In this document: positions 1-8,063 of the stretch, piece by piece | Numbering within the stretch: the first letter of the stretch is position 1 | Layout: each line of letters opens with the position of its first letter | NCBI RefSeq assembly: GCF_014207535.1 | Contig: NZ_JACHGK010000002.1 | Coordinates: 310,001 to 374,000, forward strand | DNA: 64,000 nucleotides | Direction: 5' to 3' | DNA from: Bacillus benzoevorans | Lineage (GTDB): Bacteria > Bacillota > Bacilli > Bacillales > Cytobacillaceae | Position numbers and translations under genes: made by a program | Notes under the pieces: model-generated | What the model was told of the DNA's origin: nothing | The model's input: the letters and a program-made list of their open reading frames with translations, nothing else | Databases searched by the model: none

Positions 1-1269
1 GATCGGTTCTTCATTACCAATAACCTTTAATTCAATTCCGTTCTCCTCGGTTATTTTCAAATCCTCAATGGCTCCCTCTGCTGCCCTCATTCCAGAGCTA
101 ATATTCATCCCTTCCAAAGCCGGACCAGCGGCACAGGAACAGGATAAGAGATTTCCATTATTCGCTAATACGATTTCCCCATTCGTTCCGATGTCAATAA
201 AAAGGATGTTTCCGCTCTGTTTATGCAGTTCGCACACATATACACCTGAAACGATATCAGCACCAATATACGATGAAACGGAAGGCAGACAGTATACGCT
301 TGCTCCCGGTGCGGCTTTTAACCCAAGATCCTTGGCTTTAACCGTTTTTGCACGTACAAAAACGGGGGCATAAGGTGATTTCCCGATGGAGGCTGCGTCA
401 ATGCCTAACAGAAAATGGAGCATGGTACAATTGGCTGCAACCGTTAGCTCGTACACATGATCTCGCGAAATTTTCGTTTCGGCACATAACTCGCCAATCA
501 ATGTGTTTATCCCCTTAACAATTTCATGCTGCAATTTTTCCCTGCCCAGCTTTCCATTCTCAATTTGATAGGTAATTCGCGTTAATACATCGAGCCCGAA
601 CTTTTTCTGCGGATTAATCATCGATGCCGTTGCAAGTTCAGCACCCGTATTCAAATCCACCAATGCACAAACAACAGTTGTTGTTCCGATGTCGATGGCC
701 ACTCCATATAAACCATTGCGTGTATCCCCAGCCTCAATTCCAATTAGCTCATCACCCGCAAAAACACCCGTGACCTCACCAAAAATTGGAACAGAACCAG
801 CTTTACTGCCAGCCAGTAAATTCCAATCAATCCTCGCCAATCCAAGGCCAGAACAAAGTGAATCCTCATAAGAAGCCTGATTTTCTAACGTCGGCTTTTC
901 AATGTCAATGACAGTTTTGCGAATCCCTTGGCGAAAACTAAAATCAGGCATGTATCCTTTTGTCAGAATTTCATGTTTTCGCTCCTTTTGGAGCACCTCA
1001 ATGACAATATCCTCCTTAGGGGTTACAAGGCATGCTAACCTTACCCCTGATTCGATTTCTTCCTTTTTCAACAGACTTTTCTCAGTCTCCGAAATCTCAG
1101 GAAGCTGCCCCTCAACCACTCGAATCTTGCATTTTCCACAAGATCCCTTACCATTGCAGGCATTATCGACGAAAATCTCGTTCCCAGACAGCACTTCCAA
1201 TAAATCGCCGCTAATTGCCCCATGATGATCAATGATAGTATTTCTGTTCCTAATCGCGATCTTTACCAT
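1..1269 (-). CDS. RACE-type corrinoid reactivation protein (2Fe-2S + ASKHA ATPase), partial
   Basis: Reductive activator of corrinoid enzymes: it uses ATP and a 2Fe-2S cluster to bring accidentally oxidised Co(II) corrinoid back to Co(I). The frame is open from an ATG at 1269 (or GTG at 1272) to the left edge, so the C-terminus is missing. The N-terminus holds a plant-type ferredoxin cluster motif (DNACNGKGSCGKCK, then LACLV). The middle has the ASKHA nucleotide-binding signatures VAIDIGTTTVV and LFIDIGTNGEIVL, plus a SCSCAAGPALEG segment typical of the DUF4445/RACE family. It lies six bases downstream of a methyltransferase gene, with a GGGAG Shine-Dalgarno inside that gene's end, and is the last visible gene of the corrinoid operon. 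Confidence 0.88.
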   Translation of the reverse strand, partial: MVKIAIRNRNTIIDHHGAISGDLLEVLSGNEIFVDNACNGKGSCGKCKIRVVEGQLPEISETEKSLLKKEEIESGVRLACLVTPKEDIVIEVLQKERKHEILTKGYMPDFSFRQGIRKTVIDIEKPTLENQASYEDSLCSGLGLARIDWNLLAGSKAGSVPIFGEVTGVFAGDELIGIEAGDTRNGLYGVAIDIGTTTVVCALVDLNTGAELATASMINPQKKFGLDVLTRITYQIENGKLGREKLQHEIVKGINTLIGELCAETKISRDHVYELTVAANCTMLHFLLGIDAASIGKSPYAPVFVRAKTVKAKDLGLKAAPGASVYCLPSVSSYIGADIVSGVYVCELHKQSGNILFIDIGTNGEIVLANNGNLLSCSCAAGPALEGMNISSGMRAAEGAIEDLKITEENGIELKVIGNEEPI

Positions 1270-1275
1270 CACTAA

Positions 1276-2301
1276 TTAATCTCCCTCTGATAAGGATTGA
1301 AGCATGGCCCGAATATTCTTGAGAGGAGACTTCATCCCCAGCCCGCATGCCGGTGAAATGATGTTTGACCCGCCTCTAACACAAGCCTGCGTTAACTTGG
1401 CCACCTTCTCCGGCTCGCCGAATTCAATAGTATATGTGCTAACATTTCCCATTAACTGACGATCCTTTAAATTCTCTCTTGCATCCCTCATACTGACCAT
1501 TGAATCAAAACTAAGGACATCGCTGATAATTTTGTTCACCTCTGGATAGACATTGGTCATTCGTCCACAAATGTGGACAATCGTTCCAACCTCAGGGTTC
1601 TCAGCTTTGATTGCGGTTAGGATTTTATTAATATACTTCACCACAAATTCTTCGAACAGCTTTGGTCCTAATATCTCACCCGTTCCACTTGGGTCAGAAA
1701 TAGCAATGATTGCAGCGCCTGCCTCGATTTGTTTTTTGGCAAATTTGATTAATTGATCCGCCACAAACGCAACCATTTCATGGGCTTCCCTATTACTTCT
1801 ACGTAATTCTTTGTAAAAGATAACCGGTTCTATTAACGAGCTTGCCGTACTAATCGGACCCGTTATATTCCCGATTATCGGCACATCGTTCCCTTTTGTC
1901 TTTAACAGCGAAATCGCATCAAGCACGACCTTTGCTCGTCCGCTTTCAAAATTAACGTCAGAAAGCTTCGCCCAATCCTTTACTGACTGCAAAGGATATT
2001 CAATTACATGCGGCTCATAAATATTCGAGCCCATATTGACTTTTGCACCCATATCCTCAGCCTCAATCGTCATACAAAAAGGAACGCCATAATTTTCAAA
2101 ACAGCCTGTTTCATAAACAGCAGAAGCCAAGCTCGCCATCATCCCCGCGTCCATATGGGCCTCAGGGAATGGAACTCCAACCTCTTCAAGTAACTCAGCC
2201 GTCACCATATTCATCATTCCGCCTGGACAAATGCATGGAGGGCGGTCAACTACCTCATTATTCATGGCCTTTTTTAACCGTTCAATTGGCTTAAGCAACA
2301 A
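1276..2301 (-). CDS. MtaA/CmuA-type (URO-D fold) methyltransferase
   Basis: Uroporphyrinogen-decarboxylase-fold methyltransferase of the MtaA/MtbA/CmuA group, which moves methyl groups to or from a corrinoid protein using a zinc-bound thiolate. Zinc ligands are visible as the HIC of IVHICGRMTNVY (about two-thirds in) and the Cys of ISPACGLGMKSP near the C-terminus. The PIERLKKAMNNEVVDRPP start is typical of the family. An ATG at 2319 has no ribosome-binding site; the TTG at 2301 follows GGGGGAG by nine bases and is preferred. Its 5' end overlaps the stop of the corrinoid-protein gene, so translation is probably coupled. The substrate is unknown. Confidence 0.85.
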   Translation of the reverse strand: MLLKPIERLKKAMNNEVVDRPPCICPGGMMNMVTAELLEEVGVPFPEAHMDAGMMASLASAVYETGCFENYGVPFCMTIEAEDMGAKVNMGSNIYEPHVIEYPLQSVKDWAKLSDVNFESGRAKVVLDAISLLKTKGNDVPIIGNITGPISTASSLIEPVIFYKELRRSNREAHEMVAFVADQLIKFAKKQIEAGAAIIAISDPSGTGEILGPKLFEEFVVKYINKILTAIKAENPEVGTIVHICGRMTNVYPEVNKIISDVLSFDSMVSMRDARENLKDRQLMGNVSTYTIEFGEPEKVAKLTQACVRGGSNIISPACGLGMKSPLKNIRAMLQSLSEGD

Positions 2302-2977
2302 CCGTTTCAACTCCCCCATTAACAGTATTTAAGAGCGAATTCACGAGCTTCACAGCTTCAACTGCATTTGATGCGTAGCCGTCTGCTCCAATTGTGTCCG
2401 CATATTTTTTGGAAATCGGCCCGCCGCCGATGACAACCTTCACCTGCTCTTTCAATCCCTCTTCTTTTAATAGCTGAACAACATCGCTCATGCCGCCCAT
2501 TGTTGTTGTCATTAGCGTTGACAAACATACAAACGCTGCGTTCATCTCCTTCGCTTTCTCAACAAAGCTGCGCAGCGGAACGTCCCTTCCTAAATCAACC
2601 ATTTCGTATCCAGCCGTCTCTAGCATGATTTTTACTAGATTCTTTCCGATATCATGAGTATCACCTTCAACTACACCAATGAGCCCAACAGGTTTTCGTT
2701 CGGCCTCCTCATCAGTTACGGGAAGATGTGGTCTTAAAATCGCTAGTCCTTCATACATCGCATCAGAGCATAACAATACATCCGTAACAAAATATTCTTC
2801 TTCCTCATATAACTTACTTGCACGGTTCATCCCATCAACAAGACCTTCCATAATGCCATCAAATGCTGGATAACCAAGTGCCAAATATTCATGACACGCT
2901 TCAACTACTTCCTCTTCTTCCATTTCCACAACGCAATCAGATAATTTTTTTAATAATTCTTCTTTTGAAATTGACAT
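2291..2977 (-). CDS. Corrinoid (B12-binding) methyltransferase protein, MtaC/MtbC-like
   Basis: Carries the methyl group on cobalamin between methyltransferases. It has the usual two parts: an N-terminal helical cap (roughly residues 1-85) and a Rossmann-like cobalamin domain with the cobalt-ligand signature GDTHDIGKNLV (D-x-H-x-x-G), followed by the STLMTTT and VIGGGP elements that line the nucleotide loop. At 228 aa it has the usual family length. The start at 2977 follows GGAGG by about seven bases; a longer in-frame extension upstream overlaps the previous gene and lacks support. It sits between two URO-D-type methyltransferase genes, as expected for a shared methyl carrier. Confidence 0.92.
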   Translation of the reverse strand: MSISKEELLKKLSDCVVEMEEEEVVEACHEYLALGYPAFDGIMEGLVDGMNRASKLYEEEEYFVTDVLLCSDAMYEGLAILRPHLPVTDEEAERKPVGLIGVVEGDTHDIGKNLVKIMLETAGYEMVDLGRDVPLRSFVEKAKEMNAAFVCLSTLMTTTMGGMSDVVQLLKEEGLKEQVKVVIGGGPISKKYADTIGADGYASNAVEAVKLVNSLLNTVNGGVETVVA

Positions 2978-3003
2978 CTCATTTCCTCCATTCATTATTT
3001 TGC

Positions 3004-4077
3004 TTATGATGAAAAGTTCTTCGGATCTAATGGCCATTTGCCATACTTCCGTGCTGAAGCCATAAATTGATCAATATTTTCCAACGGAATATTTCCGTTT
3101 AAATCACAGCCTGTTGCTAAAATATAACCATTTGCACTGTCATATCCCTTTTGAATACATGTTTTCACTGCTAAATCAACATCTTCAGTGGTTCCTAAAT
3201 ACATCGTTTCAACCGGGTCAACGTTCCCAAGAACAGGAACTTTGTGTCCTGCTTGAATTTTAGCGTGAACCAAGTCAACCCGGTTATCGATGCTTAGCAT
3301 GTCACAGCCGGAGGTTACCATATCGCCAACAATCGCTGTTGTATCGCCGCAAATATGATAGCAGACCATGCCGCCTGCATCATGGATATCCTTCATTAAA
3401 TCGATTGTATAAGGTAAAACAAAATCTAGATATTGCTTTCTGTTTAAAATGGTCCCTGAAGCAATTGGGTCACATAAAAGAATAACAGCACCCGCTTTAA
3501 TAAACTCACGGTAAATCATCTTTAAGCCTTCATTACAAAAATGAATCAATTGGTGGAGCTTCTCCGGATTTTTTCTTGTTGCTCTTAATAGATTTTCTGT
3601 TTTATAGATACTAGAAGCAGCTGTAAATGGACCGGAAATCAGCACACCAGTTGGGACCTCATGTCCAACCTTATCAATCAAGATTTCGGTGGCCTCTAAA
3701 TGGAGCTGGAATTTTTTATCATTCTTTAATTCTAGCTTTGCCATATCAAGCTGATCGACATCATTTAAATCCTCGAGGGCATATTCCATAATGGCCGGTA
3801 CTGCATCCTCAGGGTCGCCCATCCGGCTGCCCAAAGCTGCACCGACCCCATGCAGGCCATATTCTGTAATGGTCAAGTCATTTCCAAATCTCTCGTAGCA
3901 CCCAACCTGTGCCAGAGCTTCATTTAATGCCGTGCTGCGTTTTTCCTTATGCGTCATTCCTAAGACACGACCGGACATTGAAACCAGAACAGGCATGGCT
4001 AATAACCTGTCCATTGGTTTTCCAGTCATAAATGCCGTTAGCCGTTCATTAGGTGTCATTTGATCATCTTTGTGCAT
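3004..4077 (-). CDS. MtaA/CmuA-type (URO-D fold) methyltransferase, second copy
   Basis: A second zinc-dependent methyltransferase of the uroporphyrinogen-decarboxylase superfamily (357 aa). MTPNERLTAFMTGKPMDRLL is the classic family N-terminus. The zinc ligands are in VCYHICGDTTAIV and ATGCDLNGNIP, the same layout as the other copy. Two such proteins flanking one corrinoid protein suggests one acts as substrate:corrinoid methyltransferase and the other as corrinoid:acceptor methyltransferase, but the sequence does not show which is which. The ATG at 4077 follows GGAGGT by seven bases. The gene ends 26 bases before the corrinoid-protein start. Confidence 0.87.
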   Translation of the reverse strand: MHKDDQMTPNERLTAFMTGKPMDRLLAMPVLVSMSGRVLGMTHKEKRSTALNEALAQVGCYERFGNDLTITEYGLHGVGAALGSRMGDPEDAVPAIMEYALEDLNDVDQLDMAKLELKNDKKFQLHLEATEILIDKVGHEVPTGVLISGPFTAASSIYKTENLLRATRKNPEKLHQLIHFCNEGLKMIYREFIKAGAVILLCDPIASGTILNRKQYLDFVLPYTIDLMKDIHDAGGMVCYHICGDTTAIVGDMVTSGCDMLSIDNRVDLVHAKIQAGHKVPVLGNVDPVETMYLGTTEDVDLAVKTCIQKGYDSANGYILATGCDLNGNIPLENIDQFMASARKYGKWPLDPKNFSS

Positions 4078-4104
4078 GTAATTGACCTCCAATATAGTGA
4101 AATC

Positions 4105-4974
4105 TTAAAGCAGGTCGACTGCCTTTATGATTCCTTTTTTCAATTCAAATGAATTATTTTTAAAACACATCTGGCCAACAAATTTGGCCTGCCCAATCAC
4201 TTGGACACAAGCCTCGGAATAGGTGGTTGGCACACCTAAATCAATATCCCGCCATTGGGCCCGCTCTGTTCCCAATAACGCAAATGTCGTCTTAGGGCAA
4301 AGCAGCAATATTGTTTCACGTCTAATGATTTCTTCCACTCTTTTCAAGAACGGATACGTAAACATCTCCACCACTTGCTTAGCAAACTTGGGGCCTAAAA
4401 TGTTTACCCCTCCCATCGCATCGCCATAGCTAATCAGATTGACGTCAACCTTTTGCGCTTCCTCCACAAAACGGATGATTTCAGATGCGAGCTTATCAAA
4501 AATGTCTTGCATCGCCGCGGGGTTTTTTTTGAAAATCTTAAAAATATAGCGCGGATCCATTAATACATTCAAAATCGTAAATGGACCAGAAATATATAGA
4601 ACGACGTTTTCACCCTTGTTTCTTAATAAACTGCAGGCCTGCAAAACCTCGGCCATCCTTCCCTGCGAATAGTCTATTGCGGGCAAGCTTAACAGTTCTT
4701 CAGCGGTTGAACAAATATACTCTTTCCCTCTCGGTCCACCGTTCTCATCACCGTAATAGATAATTCCACCCAACGCTTCACCTTCAAGCGTGTGGCAAAA
4801 TGGCAGCTCACAATAATTGGCATGATTATGCTCTTTTATCGCCAGCGCAAGCTCGGCCATACTATCCCAATTTTTATACGCATCTGGAAATGTCAGATTA
4901 GTACTCTCCGTAACAAGCTTTCTAATCCCGATTAAATTGTCATAGGTACACTTAAAATCAACAATTTTATTCAT
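4105..4974 (-). CDS. URO-D-fold protein lacking the zinc histidine, corrinoid operon
   Basis: Third uroporphyrinogen-decarboxylase-like protein of the operon (289 aa), more divergent than its neighbours. In place of the zinc motif HxC it reads ILLLCPKTTFALL: the Cys is kept but the His is Leu. The C-terminal Cys (VGQMCFKN) is present. Zinc binding may therefore be altered or lost, and the protein may act as a non-canonical methyltransferase or an accessory subunit. The ATG at 4974 follows AGAGGTGG and overlaps the stop of the CobW-type gene, indicating translational coupling. The family call is firm; the function is unassigned. Confidence 0.75.
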   Translation of the reverse strand: MNKIVDFKCTYDNLIGIRKLVTESTNLTFPDAYKNWDSMAELALAIKEHNHANYCELPFCHTLEGEALGGIIYYGDENGGPRGKEYICSTAEELLSLPAIDYSQGRMAEVLQACSLLRNKGENVVLYISGPFTILNVLMDPRYIFKIFKKNPAAMQDIFDKLASEIIRFVEEAQKVDVNLISYGDAMGGVNILGPKFAKQVVEMFTYPFLKRVEEIIRRETILLLCPKTTFALLGTERAQWRDIDLGVPTTYSEACVQVIGQAKFVGQMCFKNNSFELKKGIIKAVDLL

Positions 4975-5794
4975 ATTCCACCTCTTTAACAATCGCTGCA
5001 AACATTTCTGTTACTGCTTGTTCATTGAGTCTATTCCCTATCACAGCAACCCTTGCTTCCTTCTGCTCATGAATAACTTCCCAGCTATAATGCTGCGGGG
5101 TAAAATGAAATGAAACCCAGCACTGTGTATCGAGCTGAACGATTCCCTTGGCACGCAAGATGTAACCGTTAACACTCTTCTTCAAAAAAGATCCCAGCCC
5201 ATCCATTTCTTTCTCAGAGAAATTTCTGACTTCTGAGATTGCCAGCGAACGAAAGGCTTTGTTGGCAGGTATTGATTGAGTTACTTCCATGTTTATCTCA
5301 GGCATATAAGTCTGATTGCCTTCTAGGATATCTGCCAGCTCAGAGCCTTTATAGGAAAACCACTCTTCCGCTAAAATAACGGCTGCCTCATTCATCGTAC
5401 TAATTTTTGCAACCACAGCAGCGGCATCAATGGTAATGAGATGGTTCACTCTCATATCATGGGGCGAGCCCTCACAAACCTTTTTGCATACCCGAAGAAT
5501 ATCCGACAAGCCTCCAACCCCGGATGGTTCAATCAAAATATGATCCGGCCTAAATTCATTAGTTAGCTCCTCGATAGCCTGTTTAAAATCCACTACTACG
5601 CTGCAGCAAATACAGCCTGCATTTATTTCTTTAATGGGCAGCCCATCATCTATTATTTCACCATCAATGCCAATCTGACCAAACTCATTCTCGATCAATA
5701 CCTTTTTGCCCTTTAGATGAGGAATCACCTTTTTTAAAAAAGCCGTCTTTCCAGCACCTAAAAATCCCGAGATGATGGTAATATTTGTAGTCAT
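4967..5794 (-). CDS. CobW/COG0523-family GTPase
   Basis: G3E-class P-loop GTPase, first gene of the corrinoid operon. Walker A is SGFLGAGKTAFL near the N-terminus; the COG0523 metal motif CxCC is present in NAGCICCSVVVDF around residue 62, followed by ILIEPSGVGG. The C-terminal third resembles a CobW_C domain but is short (275 aa in total). Family members move zinc, cobalt or nickel or help insert metal cofactors. In this context it may help load or repair the corrinoid or zinc sites of the methyltransferases, which is inference from neighbours only. AAGGAGG lies six bases before the ATG. Confidence 0.85.
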   Translation of the reverse strand: MTTNITIISGFLGAGKTAFLKKVIPHLKGKKVLIENEFGQIGIDGEIIDDGLPIKEINAGCICCSVVVDFKQAIEELTNEFRPDHILIEPSGVGGLSDILRVCKKVCEGSPHDMRVNHLITIDAAAVVAKISTMNEAAVILAEEWFSYKGSELADILEGNQTYMPEINMEVTQSIPANKAFRSLAISEVRNFSEKEMDGLGSFLKKSVNGYILRAKGIVQLDTQCWVSFHFTPQHYSWEVIHEQKEARVAVIGNRLNEQAVTEMFAAIVKEVEYE

Positions 5795-6250
5795 TAGGTG
5801 CCTCCTTTAAAATTATTTTAAAAAGCAAAATTAATATTTCAATATAACACTTTTTGTTCATAATGTCTTTTAACCGATTAAATGTATAACTTCGAAACTA
5901 AAATCTATAAATATCTAATTTCAATAATTTGATTGTGTACTTATTCACAAGTGGATTGTAGCACAAGGAAAAACCTTCAGTCTAATTCGTTTTATCAATA
6001 TAATATTAGTTCGATTATTTGTTTTTACGATAGGTGAGATAATTGAAAGGAGTTTGAAGAACAAATATAGGAGAATAGGAGGATAGGATTTACGTTCAAT
6101 CATTTATTTATAGAAAAAAACACCTAGAAAAATCCGTTAAGTTGGAATTATACCTGAGCAGGATATTGGATAATCCTAATTTTGGCAAAGGAGAGAAAAC
6201 ACTCTTCTCTTCCCTCTATTGAACAACTGCCATTTCTGGTTCAATATAAA
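5795..6250. other. Intergenic region upstream of the corrinoid operon
   Basis: AT-rich stretch with no credible gene. On the minus strand a possible weak sigma-A promoter for the corrinoid operon can be read: -35 AAGACA (5864-5869), 17-bp spacer, -10 TATATT (5841-5846). No sigma-54 motif, riboswitch or obvious inverted-repeat operator was recognised here. Confidence 0.35.
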
Positions 6251-6291
6251 AAGCCCAGCTTCACTGCTGGTTAATTAGAGAAATTGGGCTT
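6251..6291 (-). terminator. Rho-independent terminator after the cysteine desulfurase gene
   Basis: Stem AAGCCCA/TGGGCTT, followed on the minus strand by a T5 run. It lies about 20 bases after the stop of the cysteine desulfurase gene. A nested CCAGC/GCTGG hairpin lies inside the loop. Confidence 0.7.
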
Positions 6292-6312
6292 TTCCATTAA
6301 TCTAAGTTTTTC

Positions 6313-7437
6313 TTAATTTGTTAATACGCTTTTCAATAATTGAACGGTTGTGTCTATTTCACTTTTCATCGTGTATCTTCCTAAACTAAAACGGACAGCC
6401 CCCTTGCCGACGCTCTCCTTTACCCCCATTGCTTTTAACACTGGTGATAAGTTTACCTCGCCGGTATGACATGCGGAACCAGTAGATGCTGCAATCTGCG
6501 GGACTGAATCCAATATATCTTGACCCACTCTATTTTCAAAGTTAATACTTAGTGTATTCGGAAGACGAAGTTCAGGATGCCCATTTAATGAAATCTCCAC
6601 ATTGGGCAGCTGCCTTAGCCCGTCCCAAAAATAATCTCGCAGCTCTTTCACCTTTAGATTCTCATCTAAATGCTGCCGCGCCACTTCACAAGCTTCACCT
6701 AATCCAACGACCAACAGGACATTTTCGGTACCTGCTCTTCTACCGCCTTCATGGCCGGCACCATGTATTAGTGGTTCAATCTCCATTCCTTCCCTCATAA
6801 ATAACACGCCTATTCCTTTTGGTGCGTATACCTTGTGACCGGCTATGCTTAAAAAATCAACACCAAGTTCCTCTACATCCACTGGCACCTTTCCTACGGA
6901 TTGGGAAGCATCCGTGTGAAAAAGAATGTGATGTTTTTTGGCTATTTCACTAATTTCTTCGATAGGCTGAAGGGTTCCAACTTCATTGTTTGCGTGCATG
7001 ACGGAAATTAAGATCGTTTCTTCCGTAATGGCTTCCTCTATATCACGCGGGTTTACTCGCCCAAATGGATCTACGTCAATATATGTAATTTTAGCGCCTT
7101 GTTTTTCGAGATATTCACATGGACTTATAATTGAGGGATGTTCAATATTAGTTGTGATAATATGGTTCCCTTTTTCTTTATATCGTTGGAACACTCCTTT
7201 TAACACATTATTATTTGCCTCACTTGCTCCACTGGTAAATACGATTTCGCTTGGTTTACCATTTATTAGCGCCGCTACTTGTTTTCTTGCTTTCTCAACC
7301 GCTTGTTTTGCACCTGCTGCCGCATAATGAAGAGCAGATGGATTTCCGTAATGATTTTTAAAAAAAGGAAGGATAGCCTTTTGTACTTCCTCCGCAATTG
7401 GTGTACTTGCATTGTAATCTAGATATATTTGATTCAT
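6313..7437 (-). CDS. Cysteine desulfurase, NifS/IscS family
   Basis: PLP-dependent class V aminotransferase that takes sulfur from cysteine for Fe-S clusters or thiolated cofactors (374 aa). Visible signatures are YLDYNASTP at the N-terminus, NIEHPS and HTDASQSVGK, the PLP lysine in SIAGHKVYAPKG, and the catalytic Cys in STGSACHTGE near the C-terminus. The ATG at 7437 follows GGAGGAG; an upstream ATG at 7461 overlaps that site. The gene stands alone, with no iscU, thiI or nadR beside it, so its sulfur acceptor cannot be read from context. A perfect 9-bp inverted repeat lies about 60 bases upstream. Confidence 0.92.
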   Translation of the reverse strand: MNQIYLDYNASTPIAEEVQKAILPFFKNHYGNPSALHYAAAGAKQAVEKARKQVAALINGKPSEIVFTSGASEANNNVLKGVFQRYKEKGNHIITTNIEHPSIISPCEYLEKQGAKITYIDVDPFGRVNPRDIEEAITEETILISVMHANNEVGTLQPIEEISEIAKKHHILFHTDASQSVGKVPVDVEELGVDFLSIAGHKVYAPKGIGVLFMREGMEIEPLIHGAGHEGGRRAGTENVLLVVGLGEACEVARQHLDENLKVKELRDYFWDGLRQLPNVEISLNGHPELRLPNTLSINFENRVGQDILDSVPQIAASTGSACHTGEVNLSPVLKAMGVKESVGKGAVRFSLGRYTMKSEIDTTVQLLKSVLTN

Positions 7438-7496
7438 TTCCAAAAACTCCTCCAAACACATGTAAATACATTTGTTTAAGTGCCTTTAATAAATAT

Positions 7497-7525
7497 TCTT
7501 GATCAAATCCTTGTAATGATCAAGA
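7497..7525. promoter_or_regulatory. Inverted repeat upstream of the cysteine desulfurase gene
   Basis: TCTTGATCA and TGATCAAGA separated by 11 bases, a perfect 9-bp dyad 60 bases before the start codon. There is no T run, so an operator is more likely than a terminator. The regulator is unknown. Confidence 0.4.
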
Positions 7526-7622
7526 TTCAGCGGCTCACCCAATACATTTCAATCAGCAGTTTCACTTTGATAATCAATCCAAGTAATAGGAATCTTTTCT
7601 CAGGGCTGAAAATTTTAAAAAA

Positions 7623-7663
7623 GAAAAAGCAAAAAACCACAAATTCGGTTCTTTGCTTTTCTT
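7623..7663. terminator. Terminator-like hairpin
   Basis: Arms GAAAAAGCAAA and TTTGCTTTTC around an inner ACC/GGT pairing, with A/T runs on both sides. There is no gene directly upstream on the plus strand, so it may be a relic or end an unseen transcript. Confidence 0.4.
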
Positions 7664-7707
7664 AAATATGCTACAATCTAAATACAATCGTTTTTTGCTT
7701 GTAGAAG

Positions 7708-7737
7708 GACTAACATGTTCCCGCATGTTAGTCTTTT
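7708..7737 (+). terminator. Terminator-like palindrome
   Basis: Perfect 10-bp stem GACTAACATG/CATGTTAGTC with a six-base loop and a short T4 run on the plus strand. It lies immediately after the end of the 31-aa membrane peptide gene on the opposite strand. Confidence 0.45.
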
Positions 7738-7739
7738 GC

Positions 7740-7835
7740 TTATAATAAACTTCCGAGTGATAATACTAAGCCTGAGGCGACTAATACCCCGATTGCCGAA
7801 AACACAAATTTCATCCGCTCTAATGATTGTTTCAT
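7740..7835 (-). CDS. 31-aa single-span membrane peptide
   Basis: Small gene with a strong AAGGAGG seven bases before its ATG. The product begins MKQSLERMKF and continues as a hydrophobic helix of about 20 residues (VFSAIGVLVASGLVLSLG), so it is probably a membrane peptide with a short basic N-terminus. There is no recognised family. It stands between the cysteine desulfurase gene and the sensor kinase gene, reading with both. The ribosome-binding site and clean helix argue for a real gene; the function is unknown. Confidence 0.6.
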   Translation of the reverse strand: MKQSLERMKFVFSAIGVLVASGLVLSLGSLL

Positions 7836-7972
7836 TTTGAATTCCTCCTTAACTGTTTTGATATTTATAATATAGCGAGCAAAAATGAAAACTTTATGAA
7901 AATTTTTGAAAAATTATTGACAAAGAGCAATTATTTTTGTCTATATATAAAAGCTTCATACACAAGAATAAA

Positions 7973-8012
7973 CATAAAAGAACAACAATCGATCTACTGT
8001 TGTTCTTTTATG
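7973..8012. terminator. Bidirectional terminator after the two-component operon
   Basis: Perfect 15-bp stem (CATAAAAGAACAACA and its complement) around a 10-base loop. It lies 50 bases past the stop of the sensor kinase gene. Confidence 0.75.
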
Positions 8013-8063
8013 TTCGCAGGAATCTCCATCTTCAAATTTCGTCAGAAATTAAGGTGGAGTAGT

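Noticed and set aside
1..5794. HemE-type uroporphyrinogen decarboxylases for haem synthesis
   Set aside because: Zinc HxC and Cys motifs, corrinoid protein and RACE neighbours identify methyltransferases, not haem enzymes.
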